DNA of 64,000 nucleotides, taken from contig NC_134515.1 of the NCBI RefSeq assembly GCF_027942865.1, positions 3,728,839 through 3,792,838 on the forward strand, in the 5' to 3' direction. The notes beneath the pieces are model-generated. The model was not told the DNA's origin and made no database searches. It was given only the letters and a program-made list of their open reading frames with translations. The stretch comes from Odontesthes bonariensis. Taxonomy: Eukaryota; Chordata; Actinopteri; Atheriniformes; Atherinopsidae. A program made the position numbers and the translations under genes. Every line of letters begins with the position of its first letter. Positions within the stretch are counted from its first letter, which is position 1. Of the stretch, positions 12,071 to 22,500 are shown one piece after another.

Positions 12071-12672
12071 ATGACTGCGAGGTGCCCAGGTCCTGTGGCT
12101 GCAGAACCAGCCCAGATCATCAGCCCTCCACCACCATGCTTGACAGCTGGTGTGAGGTGTTTGTGCTGATATGATGTGTTTGGTTTCCTTCAAACGTGCT
12201 GCTGTGCATTATCAGCAAACATCTCCACTTTGGTCTGCTCTGTCCAAAGGACATTGTTCCAGAAGTCTTGTGGTTTGTTCAGATGCAGCTTTGCAAACCT
12301 AAGCTGTGCTGCCATGTTCTTTTTAGAGAGAAGAGGCTTTCTCCTGCAGCCCTTCCACACAAGCCATACCTGTTCAGTCTGTTTCTAACTGTGCTGGCAT
12401 GACCTTTAACCTTCAACATACTAACTGAGGCCTGCAGAGTCTGAGATGTAGCTCTTGGGTTTCTGACCTTGGGGTGACCTTTAACCTTTAACATACTAAC
12501 TGGGGCCTGCAGAGTCTGAGATGCAGCTCTTGGGTTTCTGACCTTGGGGTGACCTTTAACCTTTAACATGCTAACTGAGGCCTGCAGAGACTGAGATGTA
12601 GCTCTTGGGTTTCTGACCTTGGGGTGACCTTGCTGGGACGTCCACTCCTGGGAAGATTGACAGCTGGAACTG
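12071..12672 (-). mobile_element. Tc1-like transposase remnant with internal tandem expansion (U1)
   Basis: Minus strand, N- to C-terminal (high to low coordinate). LPRSGRPSKVTPR near 12620-12660 is the end of the Tc1 HTH region. The 75-bp tandem repeats follow (12400-12624), then TVRNRLNRYGLCGRAA and LTPAVKHGGGGLMIWAGSA near 12110, which leads toward the catalytic core. Frameshifts are present and the second half of the transposase is lost at the Harbinger border. Confidence 0.8.
12400..12624 (-). repeat. 75-bp minisatellite, block a (U1), 3 units
   Basis: Units start with TGACCTTTAACCTT at 12400, 12475 and 12550. On the minus strand each unit reads as 25 codons, including KVRNPRATSQTLQASVSML, so the array remains open. 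The motif is a segment of the Tc1 transposase DNA-binding region, repeated in frame. Confidence 0.93.
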
Positions 12673-12755
12673 GACAGGCAGGAAGAAACTGATTGAATGC
12701 TTTCTAACTTCCTTTAGAAGTTAGATAACATTTAACCAGTTTCTTCCTGCCTGTC
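12673..12755. repeat. Strong hairpin (inverted repeat), U1 first copy
   Basis: The arms GACAGGCAGGAAGAAACTG and CAGTTTCTTCCTGCCTGTC are perfect inverted repeats. An inner imperfect pair (TTTCTAACTTC/GAAGTTAGATAAC) leaves a very small loop. It lies just beyond the Tc1 N-terminal remnant. Confidence 0.9.
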
Positions 12756-12849
12756 ACGTTATAATCGTATCTGCTTGACCTGGGTTACCCTGACATAAAA
12801 AAACAAAAGGCCTTATGTAAGTTCTGCTCTGTATTAGAATTAAGAGTAA

Positions 12850-13245
12850 AAAAAATATGAAAACTAACAACCAGAAAGTTACTGTAGTTTCTGAATGACT
12901 TCAGTGTTCAGATCTGAGTATTTAACTTAAAAACAGAGCTTAAACACAATCAGATGAGTAATGATCCATATAAAAAAATCCTCTTTTATTTTTAAACCTG
13001 TTGTGTTTTTGTGATATTGATGAATATCTGAGTAATGAGCGCATGTAAAACAAATTATTAATTATTTCTGTTGAACCTAACCCATGTTTTTTTCTGGATA
13101 TGTGCTGCAGGAAGTATTTAAAACATTGAGTGGACGTGAACACAGCCACTTGTTTTCCAGTAAGGCGATCTGTACTCAAGGAAGTAAACAGCATTTTGTG
13201 TCAAAGCCTCATCAGGAAGAAAACTTTAATCTGTGAGGCTCATTC
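12850..13245. other. AT-rich stretch, no feature recognised (U1)
   Basis: Lies between the Tc1 end and the retroviral integrase fragment. Repeated at 42246-42641. The minus-strand frame 12940-13194 is conserved only because the copies are recent. It could be part of the degraded retrovirus. Confidence 0.3.
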
Positions 13246-13249
13246 CAAA

Positions 13250-13442
13250 AATTCCTCTTCAGGTGCGCCGCAGGGGAGGAGTCGTCTGTTAACTCAGGAC
13301 CTTCCTGCAAACGCTGGCACGGCACCAGGTGGTTATCACAGCAACCTTCCCTGCAGCCTGGGTGGTGAGCAGCACTTGGAAAGGTTCTGACCACTTCTGA
13401 TGGTTCCCCTTCTTGGTCCTCATCACAACCCCGTCACCAGGC
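13250..13442 (-). pseudogene. Endogenous retrovirus pol fragment: integrase C-terminal region (U1)
   Basis: A minus-strand frame contains KPGDGVVMRTKK, WSEPFQVLLTTQAA and TTWCRAS. This has the form of the basic, SH3-like C-terminal part of a retroviral integrase. It is followed by stop codons and has no LTR or intact gene around it. A piggyBac-like MITE interrupts it upstream. Old and non-functional; copy in U2 at 42646-42838. Confidence 0.6.
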
Positions 13443-13446
13443 TTAT

Positions 13447-14245
13447 CACTCTGGAGTCTAAGAATCCGCCGGCGGGATTTTTGACACTTCTCCAAAAACA
13501 AATCTCTAACTCTGTGAGTTTTTGTCATTCAAACATATAAGTGACACCATTAAAAACCTTGAAACTTATACTTTTCAAATATATATATATTAAAATAAAT
13601 TATATAGCTGGCCCTTTTTAAAGAGAGTGAAAAGAAATCTTTGGATTTTCTGTACTCTCAGACTGCATCAGCCTCCTAGGCCACACCTATCGCTATTCAC
13701 ATGTTAAGTACCAGGTGGCTGAGTGGCTATTCACAGGTGAGAACACGCCCCATTCAGCCAGCATCAACAGACAATTATCACATGGAGAGTGACAGGGGTG
13801 TGGGGGCAATCAGGGGTGTTACACACCCATCTAATTAGGATTCAACTAACAGAGACACTGCCTTGAGTTACAATGACTTTTTTACAGCTTGTGTGGAAAC
13901 AACAAAACATTTCTGACTGCACTTTTTACTTTTATGCAGCCAACACTTTTGTTTACAAGGTTCAACCTTCAAAAGTCTTGGCTAGATATATTTATAGTGT
14001 GTTTTCTTGCACTGTTTGAAGACCTCTAAAACCTGTTTTTTGTACAGTTGTGTTTACCCTCAATTTAAATAAAACTTGTTTGTATTACATTCACTTTACT
14101 CTCATATTATTTTTTGTTAGGCTTTTCAGAATACAACCATATGTGTCACTTTTGCAGAGATGTTTACAGTTAGTTGAAATACTTGAAAATGTCAAGGTGT
14201 TGCAAACTGTATCAAAGTCTCTGAAAGGCCTTACACTCCAGAGGC
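13447..14245 (+). mobile_element. piggyBac-like MITE B (U1)
   Basis: Same family as MITE A, with termini CACTCTGGAGTCTAAG and, inverted, GCCTCTGGAGTGTAAGG. The right flank is TTAA and the left flank TTAT, so the target duplication is slightly degraded. It lies inside retroviral pol-derived sequence. No transposase. Confidence 0.8.
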
Positions 14246-14305
14246 TTAAAGAGATGCAGCACACCGGCTGCTGGATCAGGGAGAGATGCTTTCACCTGTG
14301 AATGA

Positions 14306-14953
14306 GGCCCCATCCACACGTAGCCGGGTATCTGCTAAAACGAATATATTTTTCTACGTTTGGACCTTTCATCCACATGAAAACGCATAAAAACGCACCG
14401 TAAACGAATGTTTTTAAAAACTCCGGGCAAAGTGAAGATTTTTGAAAACTCCGTTTATGCAGCTGCGTGTAGACAGAGATAACCGGAGATTTGCGTTTTC
14501 GAACGTCACAATATGCGCCAAAACAACAACAAATCTGCTTAAAAGTCTAAAGTGCGACCTTTGTTTACTGAAGAAGCATGGATGTCTTGAGAACTGTGGT
14601 GGTTATTATTGTGCAGGCGCTGTTTACTGCCTTGATTTTACACGCCCAAGTCGTACTCCTCACTCCTGTCGCTGTCGGAATTATTACGTCCTCATATCGA
14701 GGGGCAGTCATGCGATCACCTGTCCGTGTGCTCAAAAAAGTGGCGTGCACACTTTATTATTTAGCTTACGAGGGCAGATTACGCAAAACAGCAAATGCAT
14801 TTGGGTTGTCAAGACAGGTGAAAACGCAGATGTTTGGTTATGTGTGGAAGGTGTTTTTTTCAAAAACGAGGTAATGTGGATACAGATTTTTTTATAAACG
14901 GAGGGGGGGAAACATTCGGTTTTAAAAATACCCGGCTACGTGTGGACAAGGCC
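14306..14953 (+). mobile_element. hAT-like MITE, direct arm of inverted pair (U1)
   Basis: Termini GGCCCCATCCACACGTAGCC and, inverted, GGCCTTGTCCACACGTAGCC; about 650 bp. The inner region shows CGTTTTC/GAAAACG-rich subterminal repeats. The open frames inside (14442-14897, 14578-14874) are on overlapping frames, match nothing recognised and look incidental. hAT assignment is tentative, because the flanking duplication is only partly visible (TGAAT). Confidence 0.7.
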
Positions 14954-15440
14954 TGAATATCTGATCGAAGACAAGACAGCAGAGCGCCTGCAGAGCGGGG
15001 CGTGGTTTAACATTTGGCAGGGTTAAAGGTTAACTGCGACTGGTGCTTGCCAGGTTTGAGGATTTTCAAAAAGTACCGTGGTCCAGATCAGGTCTGGGAG
15101 AACAAACGTCAGAGAGAGCAGGTTCACAATCATGGTCCTCCCCTCGCCATCCTCACAAGGTGTAGAAAGAAGCTTAGCGGGACTCAAAACTCTGCCACAT
15201 GTCTCAGCCTGTCACCATGTTGCTGCAAAGGGACAGAAGTCATGCAGCCCTCTATTCTTCAACAGTCTGTGTAAATGGTTTGCAAGGATCAGGGAGGCGC
15301 CAGAGTGGGTGGAGACACAAGTCCTGGTCTCAGTGTGGACAAAGTTTGTTAAGTTTCAGGGCTTCGTGTGATGATGTCTTTTGGTCCCAAACCCGATCAA
15401 TGCACACCAGCAGACAGAGGTGCTTCAATGACTGAACATT
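14954..15440. other. Unassigned, possibly retroviral flank (U1)
   Basis: About 490 bp between the MITE and the reverse-transcriptase scrap, copied at 44350-44836. Overlapping plus-strand frames (15014-15274, 15078-15371) do not resemble a known protein. Because it lies between two pol fragments it may be more of the same degraded provirus. Confidence 0.3.
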
Positions 15441-15469
15441 AAGGAATAAAAGAACAACAATATATACTC

Positions 15470-15640
15470 ACTCCCAAAAAGGACATGACTTTTTCTTTAT
15501 TATTTGGCTTAGGAATCTGCTGGATAGCCTGAATGCATTTTGGAAGGAGTTCTATAGCTTCGGTGATAAGAGATTTCCCAGAAAGGTCACCTGCTGCTGC
15601 ACAAGCTGAAGCTCTGACACACTGGCTTTGTGTCCTCCAG
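15470..15640 (-). pseudogene. Endogenous retrovirus/LTR element pol fragment: reverse transcriptase end (U1)
   Basis: The minus-strand peptide AIQQIPKPNNKEKVMSFLG is the connection that follows the catalytic region of retroviral and Gypsy-type reverse transcriptases. The preceding LQLVQQQVTFLG-like stretch is in a neighbouring frame, so a frameshift is present. About 170 bp only; non-functional. Together with 13250-13442 it suggests one degraded minus-strand provirus broken by later insertions. Confidence 0.6.
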
Positions 15641-15699
15641 CTGCAGGATGTTAGAGGAGTTTTAACAGTCAATAGTCAAAGAATGGTCCAGTCCACCTC

Positions 15700-16862
15700 A
15701 ACTGGTGGACTCATACTCCTCATACTTGGAGGAGCGGAGTTATTTTGTGACCATTGGAAGTTATCAATCTGATCGAGTGGCTATGACATGTGGAGTTCCT
15801 CAGGGGTCAGTTCTTGGACCCCTTCTGTTCACCCTATACATGCTGCCTCTGGGTCAAATTCTGAAGAACTCTAAAGTCAACCTCCACAGCTATGCAGATG
15901 ACACACAGATATATCTCGCACTGTCTCCAGATGACTGCAGTCCGATGGAGTCATTGTGCGACTGCTTAGAGCAAGTCAAAAAGTGGATGAACCTAAATTT
16001 CCTTCAGTTAAATCAAGAAAAAAACTGAGGTCATTGTGTTTGGCAACAAAGAGAAGAGGTTTGCTGTCAGTAAACATCTTGAGTCACTGTCTCTAGAAAC
16101 TAAAGACCAAGTCCGGAACCTCGGCGTGCTGATAGACTCAGACCTGACCTTCAACAATCATATCAAATCAGTCACCAAATCAGCCTTTTATCAACTTAAG
16201 AACATATCCAGAATTAAGGGTTTCATGTCCCAAACAGATCAGGGGAAGCTGATTCATGCTACATGCTAATGCTAACGGTCTCTGACTGGACTCCCCCAAA
16301 AGAGTCTCAAACAGCTGCAGCTCATTCAGAACGCTGCAGCCCGAGTTTTAACCAGAACAAAGAGATCACATCACATCACCCCAGTTCTCAAGTCTTTACG
16401 TCGGCTCCCGGTCAGATACAGAATAGATTTTAAAGTTCTGCTACTCGTCTACAAATCACAGAATGGTTTAGGTCCAGAACACATGAATGACATGCTAGCA
16501 GAGTATAAACCCAGCAGAGCTCTGAGATCTGCTGACTCAGGTCAGATAGTGGAGCCCAGAGTTCAAACTAGACCCGGTGAAGCAGCTTTTAGCTGTTATG
16601 CTGCACACAACTGGAACAAACTACCAGCAGAACTGAAATCAGCCCCAAATGTAAGCACTTTTAAATCCAGGTTAAAAACATTTCTCTTTCCGTGTGCTTA
16701 TGGTTGAGTTTATATCTTTCTTTTTCCCCTCTTCTTTGATTGCTTTTAACTGTGTTTTTAATTTTTTCTCTTTAAATTGCTTGTTTTTATGCTGCTTTAT
16801 GCTGTTCTTTTAAATGCCTTGTCTTTATGTAAAGCACATTGAGTTGCCTGTGGTATGAAATG
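15700..16862 (+). mobile_element. L2/CR1-group LINE, 5'-truncated (U1)
   Basis: The RT domain has [20 protein letters not shown] and the catalytic YADDTQ near 15893. RNLGVLIDSDLTFNNHIKS follows, then the usual C-terminal AAHNWNKLPAELKSA and STFKSRLKTFLF. A one-base insertion in an A-run at about 16018-16024 stops the first frame, and a deletion near 16265 removes the DYCNAL-type segment. The 3' end has AATAAAG and a short TTGCC repeat, after which the minisatellite begins. Non-autonomous now. Confidence 0.9.
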
Positions 16863-16888
16863 CGCTGTATAAATAAAGATGCCTTGCC

Positions 16889-17065
16889 TTGCCTTTAACA
16901 TGCTGACTGAGGCCTGCAGAGTCTGAGATGCAGCTCTTGGGTTTCTGACCTTTAACCTTTAACATGCTAACTGAGGCCTGCAGAGTATGAGATCTAGCTC
17001 TTGGGTTTCTGACCTTGGGGGGACCTTTAACCTTTAACATGCTAACTGAGGCCTGCAGAGTCTGA
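16889..17065 (-). repeat. 75-bp minisatellite, block b (U1)
   Basis: Two to three imperfect units, one lacking about 16 bp (the TTGGGGTGACC step). It starts directly after the 3' end of the L2 LINE and is interrupted on the right by an inverted hAT-like MITE inserted inside a unit. Confidence 0.88.
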
Positions 17066-17757
17066 GGCTATGTACACACATAGCCGGGTATTTTTAAAAC
17101 CGAATATTTCCCCCCCTCCGTTTATAAAATAATTTGTATCCACATTACCTCGTTTTCGAAAAAAACACCTTCCACACATAACCGAACATCTGCGTTTTCA
17201 CCTGTCTTGACAACCCAAATGCATTTGCTGTTTTGCGCAATCTGCCCTCGTCAGCTAAATAATAAAGTGTGCACGCAACTTTTTTGAGCACACTGACAGG
17301 TGATCGCATGACAGTGGACTGCCCCTCGATATGAGGACGTAATAATTCTGACAGCGACAGGAGTGAGGACCGGGACATGCGAAATTGTCACGCCATTCCT
17401 CTGGGAGTACGACTTGGGCGTGTAAAATCAAGGCTGTAAACAGCGCCTGCACAATAATAACCACCACAGTTCTCAAGGCATCCATGCTTCTTCAGTAAAC
17501 AAAGGTCGCACTTTAGACTTTTAAGCAGATTTGTTGTTGTTTTGGCGCATATTGTGATGTTCGAAAACGCAAAACTCCGGTTATCTCTGTCTACACGCAG
17601 CTGCATAAACGGAGTTTTCAAAAATCTTCACTTTGCCCGGAGTTTTTAAAAACATTCGTTTACGGTGCGTTTTTATGCGTTTTCATGTGGATGACAGGTC
17701 CAAACGTAGAAAAATATATTTGTTTTAGCAGATACCCGGCTACGTGTGGATGGGGCC
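17066..17757 (-). mobile_element. hAT-like MITE, inverted arm (U1)
   Basis: Reverse-complement relative of 14306-14953, about 690 bp, inserted inside a 75-bp minisatellite unit. Left flank ...GTCTGAG and right flank CTGAGATG share CTGAG as probable target duplication. Ends with TACCCGGCTACGTGTGGATG. Confidence 0.75.
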
Positions 17758-18105
17758 TGAGATGCAGCTCTTGGGTTTCTGACCTTGGGGTGACCTTTAA
17801 CCTTTAACATGCTAACTGAGGCCTGCAGAGTCTGAGATGTAGCTCTTGGGTTTCTGACCTTGGGGTGACCTTTAACCTTTAACATGCTGACTGAGGCCTG
17901 CAGAGTCTGAGATGCAGCTCTTGGGTTTCTGACCTTGGGGTGACCTTTAACCTTTAACATGCTAACTGAGGCCTGCAGAGTCTGAGATGCAGCTCTTTGG
18001 GTTTCTGACCTTGGAGTGACCTTTAACCTTTAACATACTAACTGAGGCCTGCAGAGTCTGAGATGTAGCTCTTGGGTTTCTGACCTTGGGGTGACCTTGG
18101 GGTGA
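17758..18105 (-). repeat. 75-bp minisatellite, block c (U1)
   Basis: About four and a half units that resume after the MITE. They are followed by a Tc1 SGRPSK-type stretch and the hairpin, repeating the layout seen at 12625-12755. Confidence 0.9.
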
Positions 18106-18150
18106 CCTTGCTGGGACGTCCACTCCTGGGAAGGTTGACAGCTGGAACTG

Positions 18151-18233
18151 GACAGGCAGGAAGAAACTGATTGAATGTTATCTAACTTCCTTTAGAAGTT
18201 AGATAACATTTAACCAGTTTCTTCCTGCCTGTC
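18151..18233. repeat. Strong hairpin (inverted repeat), U1 second copy
   Basis: Same hairpin as at 12673, but the inner arms are perfect here (GTTATCTAACTTC/GAAGTTAGATAAC), so the stem is nearly continuous. Confidence 0.9.
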
Positions 18234-18309
18234 ACGCTATGATCGTATCTGCTTGACCTGGGTTACCCTGACATAAAAAAAAAAGCCTTATGTAAGTTCT
18301 GCTCTGTAT

Positions 18310-19020
18310 TAGAATTAAGAATAGACTGCAGGATATCTTTTTCCAGGGGGTTTGTTGGTTTCAGATTTCACTTTATTTCCGGTGCAGCCTGTGCCGATGA
18401 TGGTGCAGCAAAAAGATGTCATTAAGTCAATGAGCATCAGGACAAGAACTGCAAACAACGGTCCAGTTGAATAGTCTAGTTATTAATATTATTATATTAT
18501 AATATTATTATTATTAATCTGTATTTAATCAACACCCAGGATGAGAGCTGTTTGAATTCTCCAAATGCTGAGGAAAGGAGCTCCAGTGTCTCCTTTATTA
18601 TCTCCTTTAGCAAAGGATACACCGGCCATTGTTTATGGGAGAAAGGAGATAATTCTGTCCCATAATTCCTTGCGGCCTCAGCTTTCAGAAAGACGATCAA
18701 ATATTTATTTCCAGTCATTTTTTCATTCATGTCGACAAATTCAACTTCAGTACAGCAGTGCTTGGAGCTAAGAGTGAATGTCAGACTGTTGTTCACCACT
18801 TAAAACGTTTGGAAATGTGATAATTGGCATTAAAAGGACAGAAAATATTTTGGTTTGTTTTTCACAAAACTTTTTGGCAGTCATTTCTGCTTAATAAAAA
18901 AAGTGGGAATGTTCAGCTGTGACAAAGAGGAATAAACAAATGTTTCCTCATTCCAGGACAAAACACCTGACAGTGGTGCCGGTAATCTGTGAAAAGATTA
19001 AACGATTGAAACATTTTGAG
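18310..19020. other. 5' flank of the C-type lectin gene
   Basis: Single-copy in this window, with no counterpart in U2 or U3. Contains an AT-rich ATTATTATA stretch near 18480-18520 but no recognisable coding sequence. The opposing frames at 18497-18799 and 18565-18771 are not credible genes. Presumably holds the upstream regulatory region of the lectin. Confidence 0.4.
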
Positions 19021-19024
19021 AAAC

Positions 19025-19032
19025 TATATAAA
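19025..19032 (+). promoter_or_regulatory. TATA box of the C-type lectin gene
   Basis: TATATAAA, about 90 bp upstream of the splice donor of a probable non-coding first exon (about 19055-19113, donor AAG|GTAACA). Position relative to the gene fits an RNA polymerase II core promoter. Confidence 0.75.
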
Positions 19033-19524
19033 GATCCATCCTCTCAGAGGTTTTGTACATCCTCTCTTCGTTTCAGAGGGTAGACTCGACTCACTGGACT
19101 GACTGCTGCAAAGGTAACACTTTAATGTTTCTATTCTTACAGATTTTTAACCACGTTTAATTTTTTATTGATGTAAATCTGAAACTAACAGAAATTGTAT
19201 GAATCGAGTTTCTCAAAACCAGACTAACAACCAGATAAGGTGGTTGGCGTTTGAATCGTTCCAGCATGTATTCACTCAAAAGGGCCTCGGGGGTTTGTTC
19301 ATGCTCTAAAGTTCAGTCTGTGTTCAATATGTCTGATGAAATCCCACAGAGAAAGTTAGAAGCATCAGAATATCTTTAACATTTTCTCACACAGTCCACA
19401 CCGTTGAACAGGCTTCATTCCACAACTGGATTCTCCTCCCATGCGTGTGCAGTGGGACAAAGTCAGTGATTGTCCGTGTAACCGTGTAGATGTAACTTCA
19501 TTTAATTTCTTTGTCTCTTCTCAG

Positions 19525-22500
19525 ATGGCTTCAGGTTTTAACTTGGTTTTCTTCGGCTTCATCAGCAGCCTCTTGATTGTTCAGTGTGTGAGTATAATTA
19601 ACTCTGTGTCACTTTCATGGCCATGTTAGCTTACCGAGGTAAAGACGGAAGCATTGATGTATATGTGCTCAGAAATGATTGACTTCATTGAAATTAAATG
19701 TGTATTCACAAAGTAATTTATTCAGATGAGTTTTATTTGTGCCACCAGTGAAAGGAATGCTACAGAACCGTAGCGTCCGCTCCATGATAGTATTAGCTTT
19801 GAATCACAGATCCTGCTCCAACAGATGACGTCAGCTTCATAACTGCAGCTTTTTTAGCCTAAATATGGGAGAATATGATAGTTTTGAAAAGTACAAAGTC
19901 TTTACTGGTTTCAACCGGCTTTTGTGTTCACAGAGATCTGTCCAGAATGAAGTTGATGAGCCAGGTTGGTAGTTATAATTTATTTACTGTTGAACAGCTG
20001 TTGGGCGATTTTTGTTCATATTTATGAAAAATAAAATATTTTTATGACAGTTATGACAGTAAAAAGTGCAGCTTTAATCATGGGTCAAATTTTTCACTTA
20101 TTATCTTCTGTCTAATACAACAACTGTGGCAGTTCCTCCTGGCTGTTCCCCTGGCTGTCCTCCTGGTTGGACGCAGTTCGGCTCTCGCTGTTTCATTTTC
20201 TACGGCACAGGAAAGACTTGGATTGATGCAGAGGTATGTAACAGAGTGATATCTTATTTATTTTTATATAAAGTTTATCTCTACTCAAAGTTCACCACAA
20301 AAAATACACTTTTTGAATGAACTCTTCTCACTCTTGTCAGTGACGATGAGAGATTCTTGAAACAGTCTGAGATAAATAATTTTGTTTTCACTGTTAGAAA
20401 TTGTTCAAAAACACTAAAGAATAAGTGATGGAGTATTAAGGCCTCTTGATGAACTATAAGTCATGGCTCACTGTAATGGCTGAATTGTGTTCTGCAGTAC
20501 AATCATCAAGGTATTTCAACATCAGATCAGTAACAAGATTAAAATGATAAAAAAAAAAATTCAAAATATGCTTTAGCACACAGTTGACTGATCATGAACA
20601 ACAACATGTGGGCTATGAGCAAACACCTGGGAATGCTGGTGGATCAGTTTGTGGTTTGGTTCACTGCCATAAACTACGAGCAAAAGCTTTGATTCTGACC
20701 CAGGAAGACAAAAACATGACAGAGGATGCAGTGATCAGCAACTCTGATCTGATGAAAGAAAAAGGAAATTCCAAAGACAAACTTTAAACATTGCTGTATA
20801 TTACACAGACTGGATTTTACACTTTGCACATTTACAATGAAATTAGGAAGAAACCTTTAACATAACAAGGTTTTTCTCATCATGGTAACAAAGTGCTGCC
20901 TAAATTAGATTAACTAGCAAGTTATGTCCATGATGTTCCTCTAACTTGAAGGCACTTCTCCCTAAAATCTCTTTTTCCCCCACTCTGTTTTGATTGTTAG
21001 CATTTTTGCATGTCTATTGGTGGGAATCTGGCTTCAATCCACTCTCATGATGAGAACCTCTTCCTCAGTGACCTGGTTAAGAGAGTGACCGGCGTTCATC
21101 ACCTTTTCTGGGTTGGAGGTTTTGACGCAGTCGCAGTAAGTTAAACAGTGCAGTTTATCAAATTAAGTTTTTACATAATGTGTGAGAGTATCTAACATTA
21201 AAGGGGAAGTTCGTTTTTTTTTAATTTAAAACCTGGACCTTATTTCTGGCATAAAATACGTTCATCTACTCAACAATAACAGTTTGGCGAAAGTCGGCGA
21301 AGGACAATATTTAGATCCCTCAGATCGGTGTATATCCATATAACGGGAGAGAACAGGGCAGAGACAATACAGCCTCTGAATAAGGCATTATCTGTCTGTA
21401 TTTCACCAATACTTTAAGACAGAGGTCTTCAACAGGGGGTCCGCGGAGGTACTGCGGGGGGTCGCGAAATCTTTGGTTGATTAGACGATTTTTAACTTTT
21501 TTTTTTTTCAAACAGTTTTTTCTCACAAATTGTGTGCAAACATGTGCCATCCACAGATGGTTTGAGGATTCATTGTCCCATCTACATGCATGTTTAAAGT
21601 TAAAATCTGTGGATTATTTGAATAGCTCAGTGTTGTACGCAAGATGTTTGTTTATAAATGGCAGTGGCATGGCCACCCTGTACCTTGCACATGTTTAAAA
21701 TAAAAACATGAATATATTAACCTGTGTATTATTTGAATAGCTTAGTATTGAATGTACAATAACAGAGTAGCTATGTTTATACATGGCACTAGGCCCCGTT
21801 AAATATAAAACACAATTGTATGCTATATAAATAGTAGGGGGGTCCCTGCTCCAACTCTCCATCAGTTTGGGGGTCCCTGGCCTGAAAAACGTTGAAGACC
21901 CCTGCTTTAAGACCAATGAATGAATGAACGCGTACTATTGCACTGTTAGCTCAGAGCTGCCGTGTTGTTGTTATCGGGGGCTATCGGGGCTTTCTACATA
22001 CGCATCTACTGGGATGATGTCATCGACGCGCGCCGCTGCAGCACAGCTCATTCACTCCGGTAAAGACGTCCATCGTAATCAAAGTCGTCGTCCACGTCGT
22101 CAAAATCTGATAAATATCCTGCCATGTTGCACAAAACTAGCAGCAGCAAACTCTGTGTGAAGTTAGCCGACCGTCACAGAGCACGGAGTGAATGAGCTTT
22201 GCTGCAGCGACGCCTCGATGATGTCATCCCACTGGACGTGTGCGTAGAAAGCTTCCTATAAGCCCCCCAATAGCCCCCGATAACAACAACATGGCAGCTC
22301 TGAGCTAACAGTGCAACAGTACGCGTTCATTCATTCATTGGTCTTAAAGTATTGGTGAAATAAAGACAGATAATACGCCGATCTCCAGTGATCTAAATAT
22401 CTTCCGAAGGACGCCGACTTTCACCAAACTGTTATCGGTGAGGATATGGACGTATTTTATGCCAGAAATAAGGTCCAGGTTTAAAAAAAACAAACTCTTT

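Noticed and set aside
14578-14874. Open frame beginning MDVLRTVVVIIVQALF, present four times (both orientations), looking like a membrane protein
   Set aside because: It lies wholly inside a short non-autonomous MITE, overlaps other equally long frames, and is conserved only because the MITE is repeated.
12400-18105. CRISPR-like array from regularly spaced repeats
   Set aside because: The units are direct tandem repeats without unique spacers, in a vertebrate genome; it is a minisatellite.
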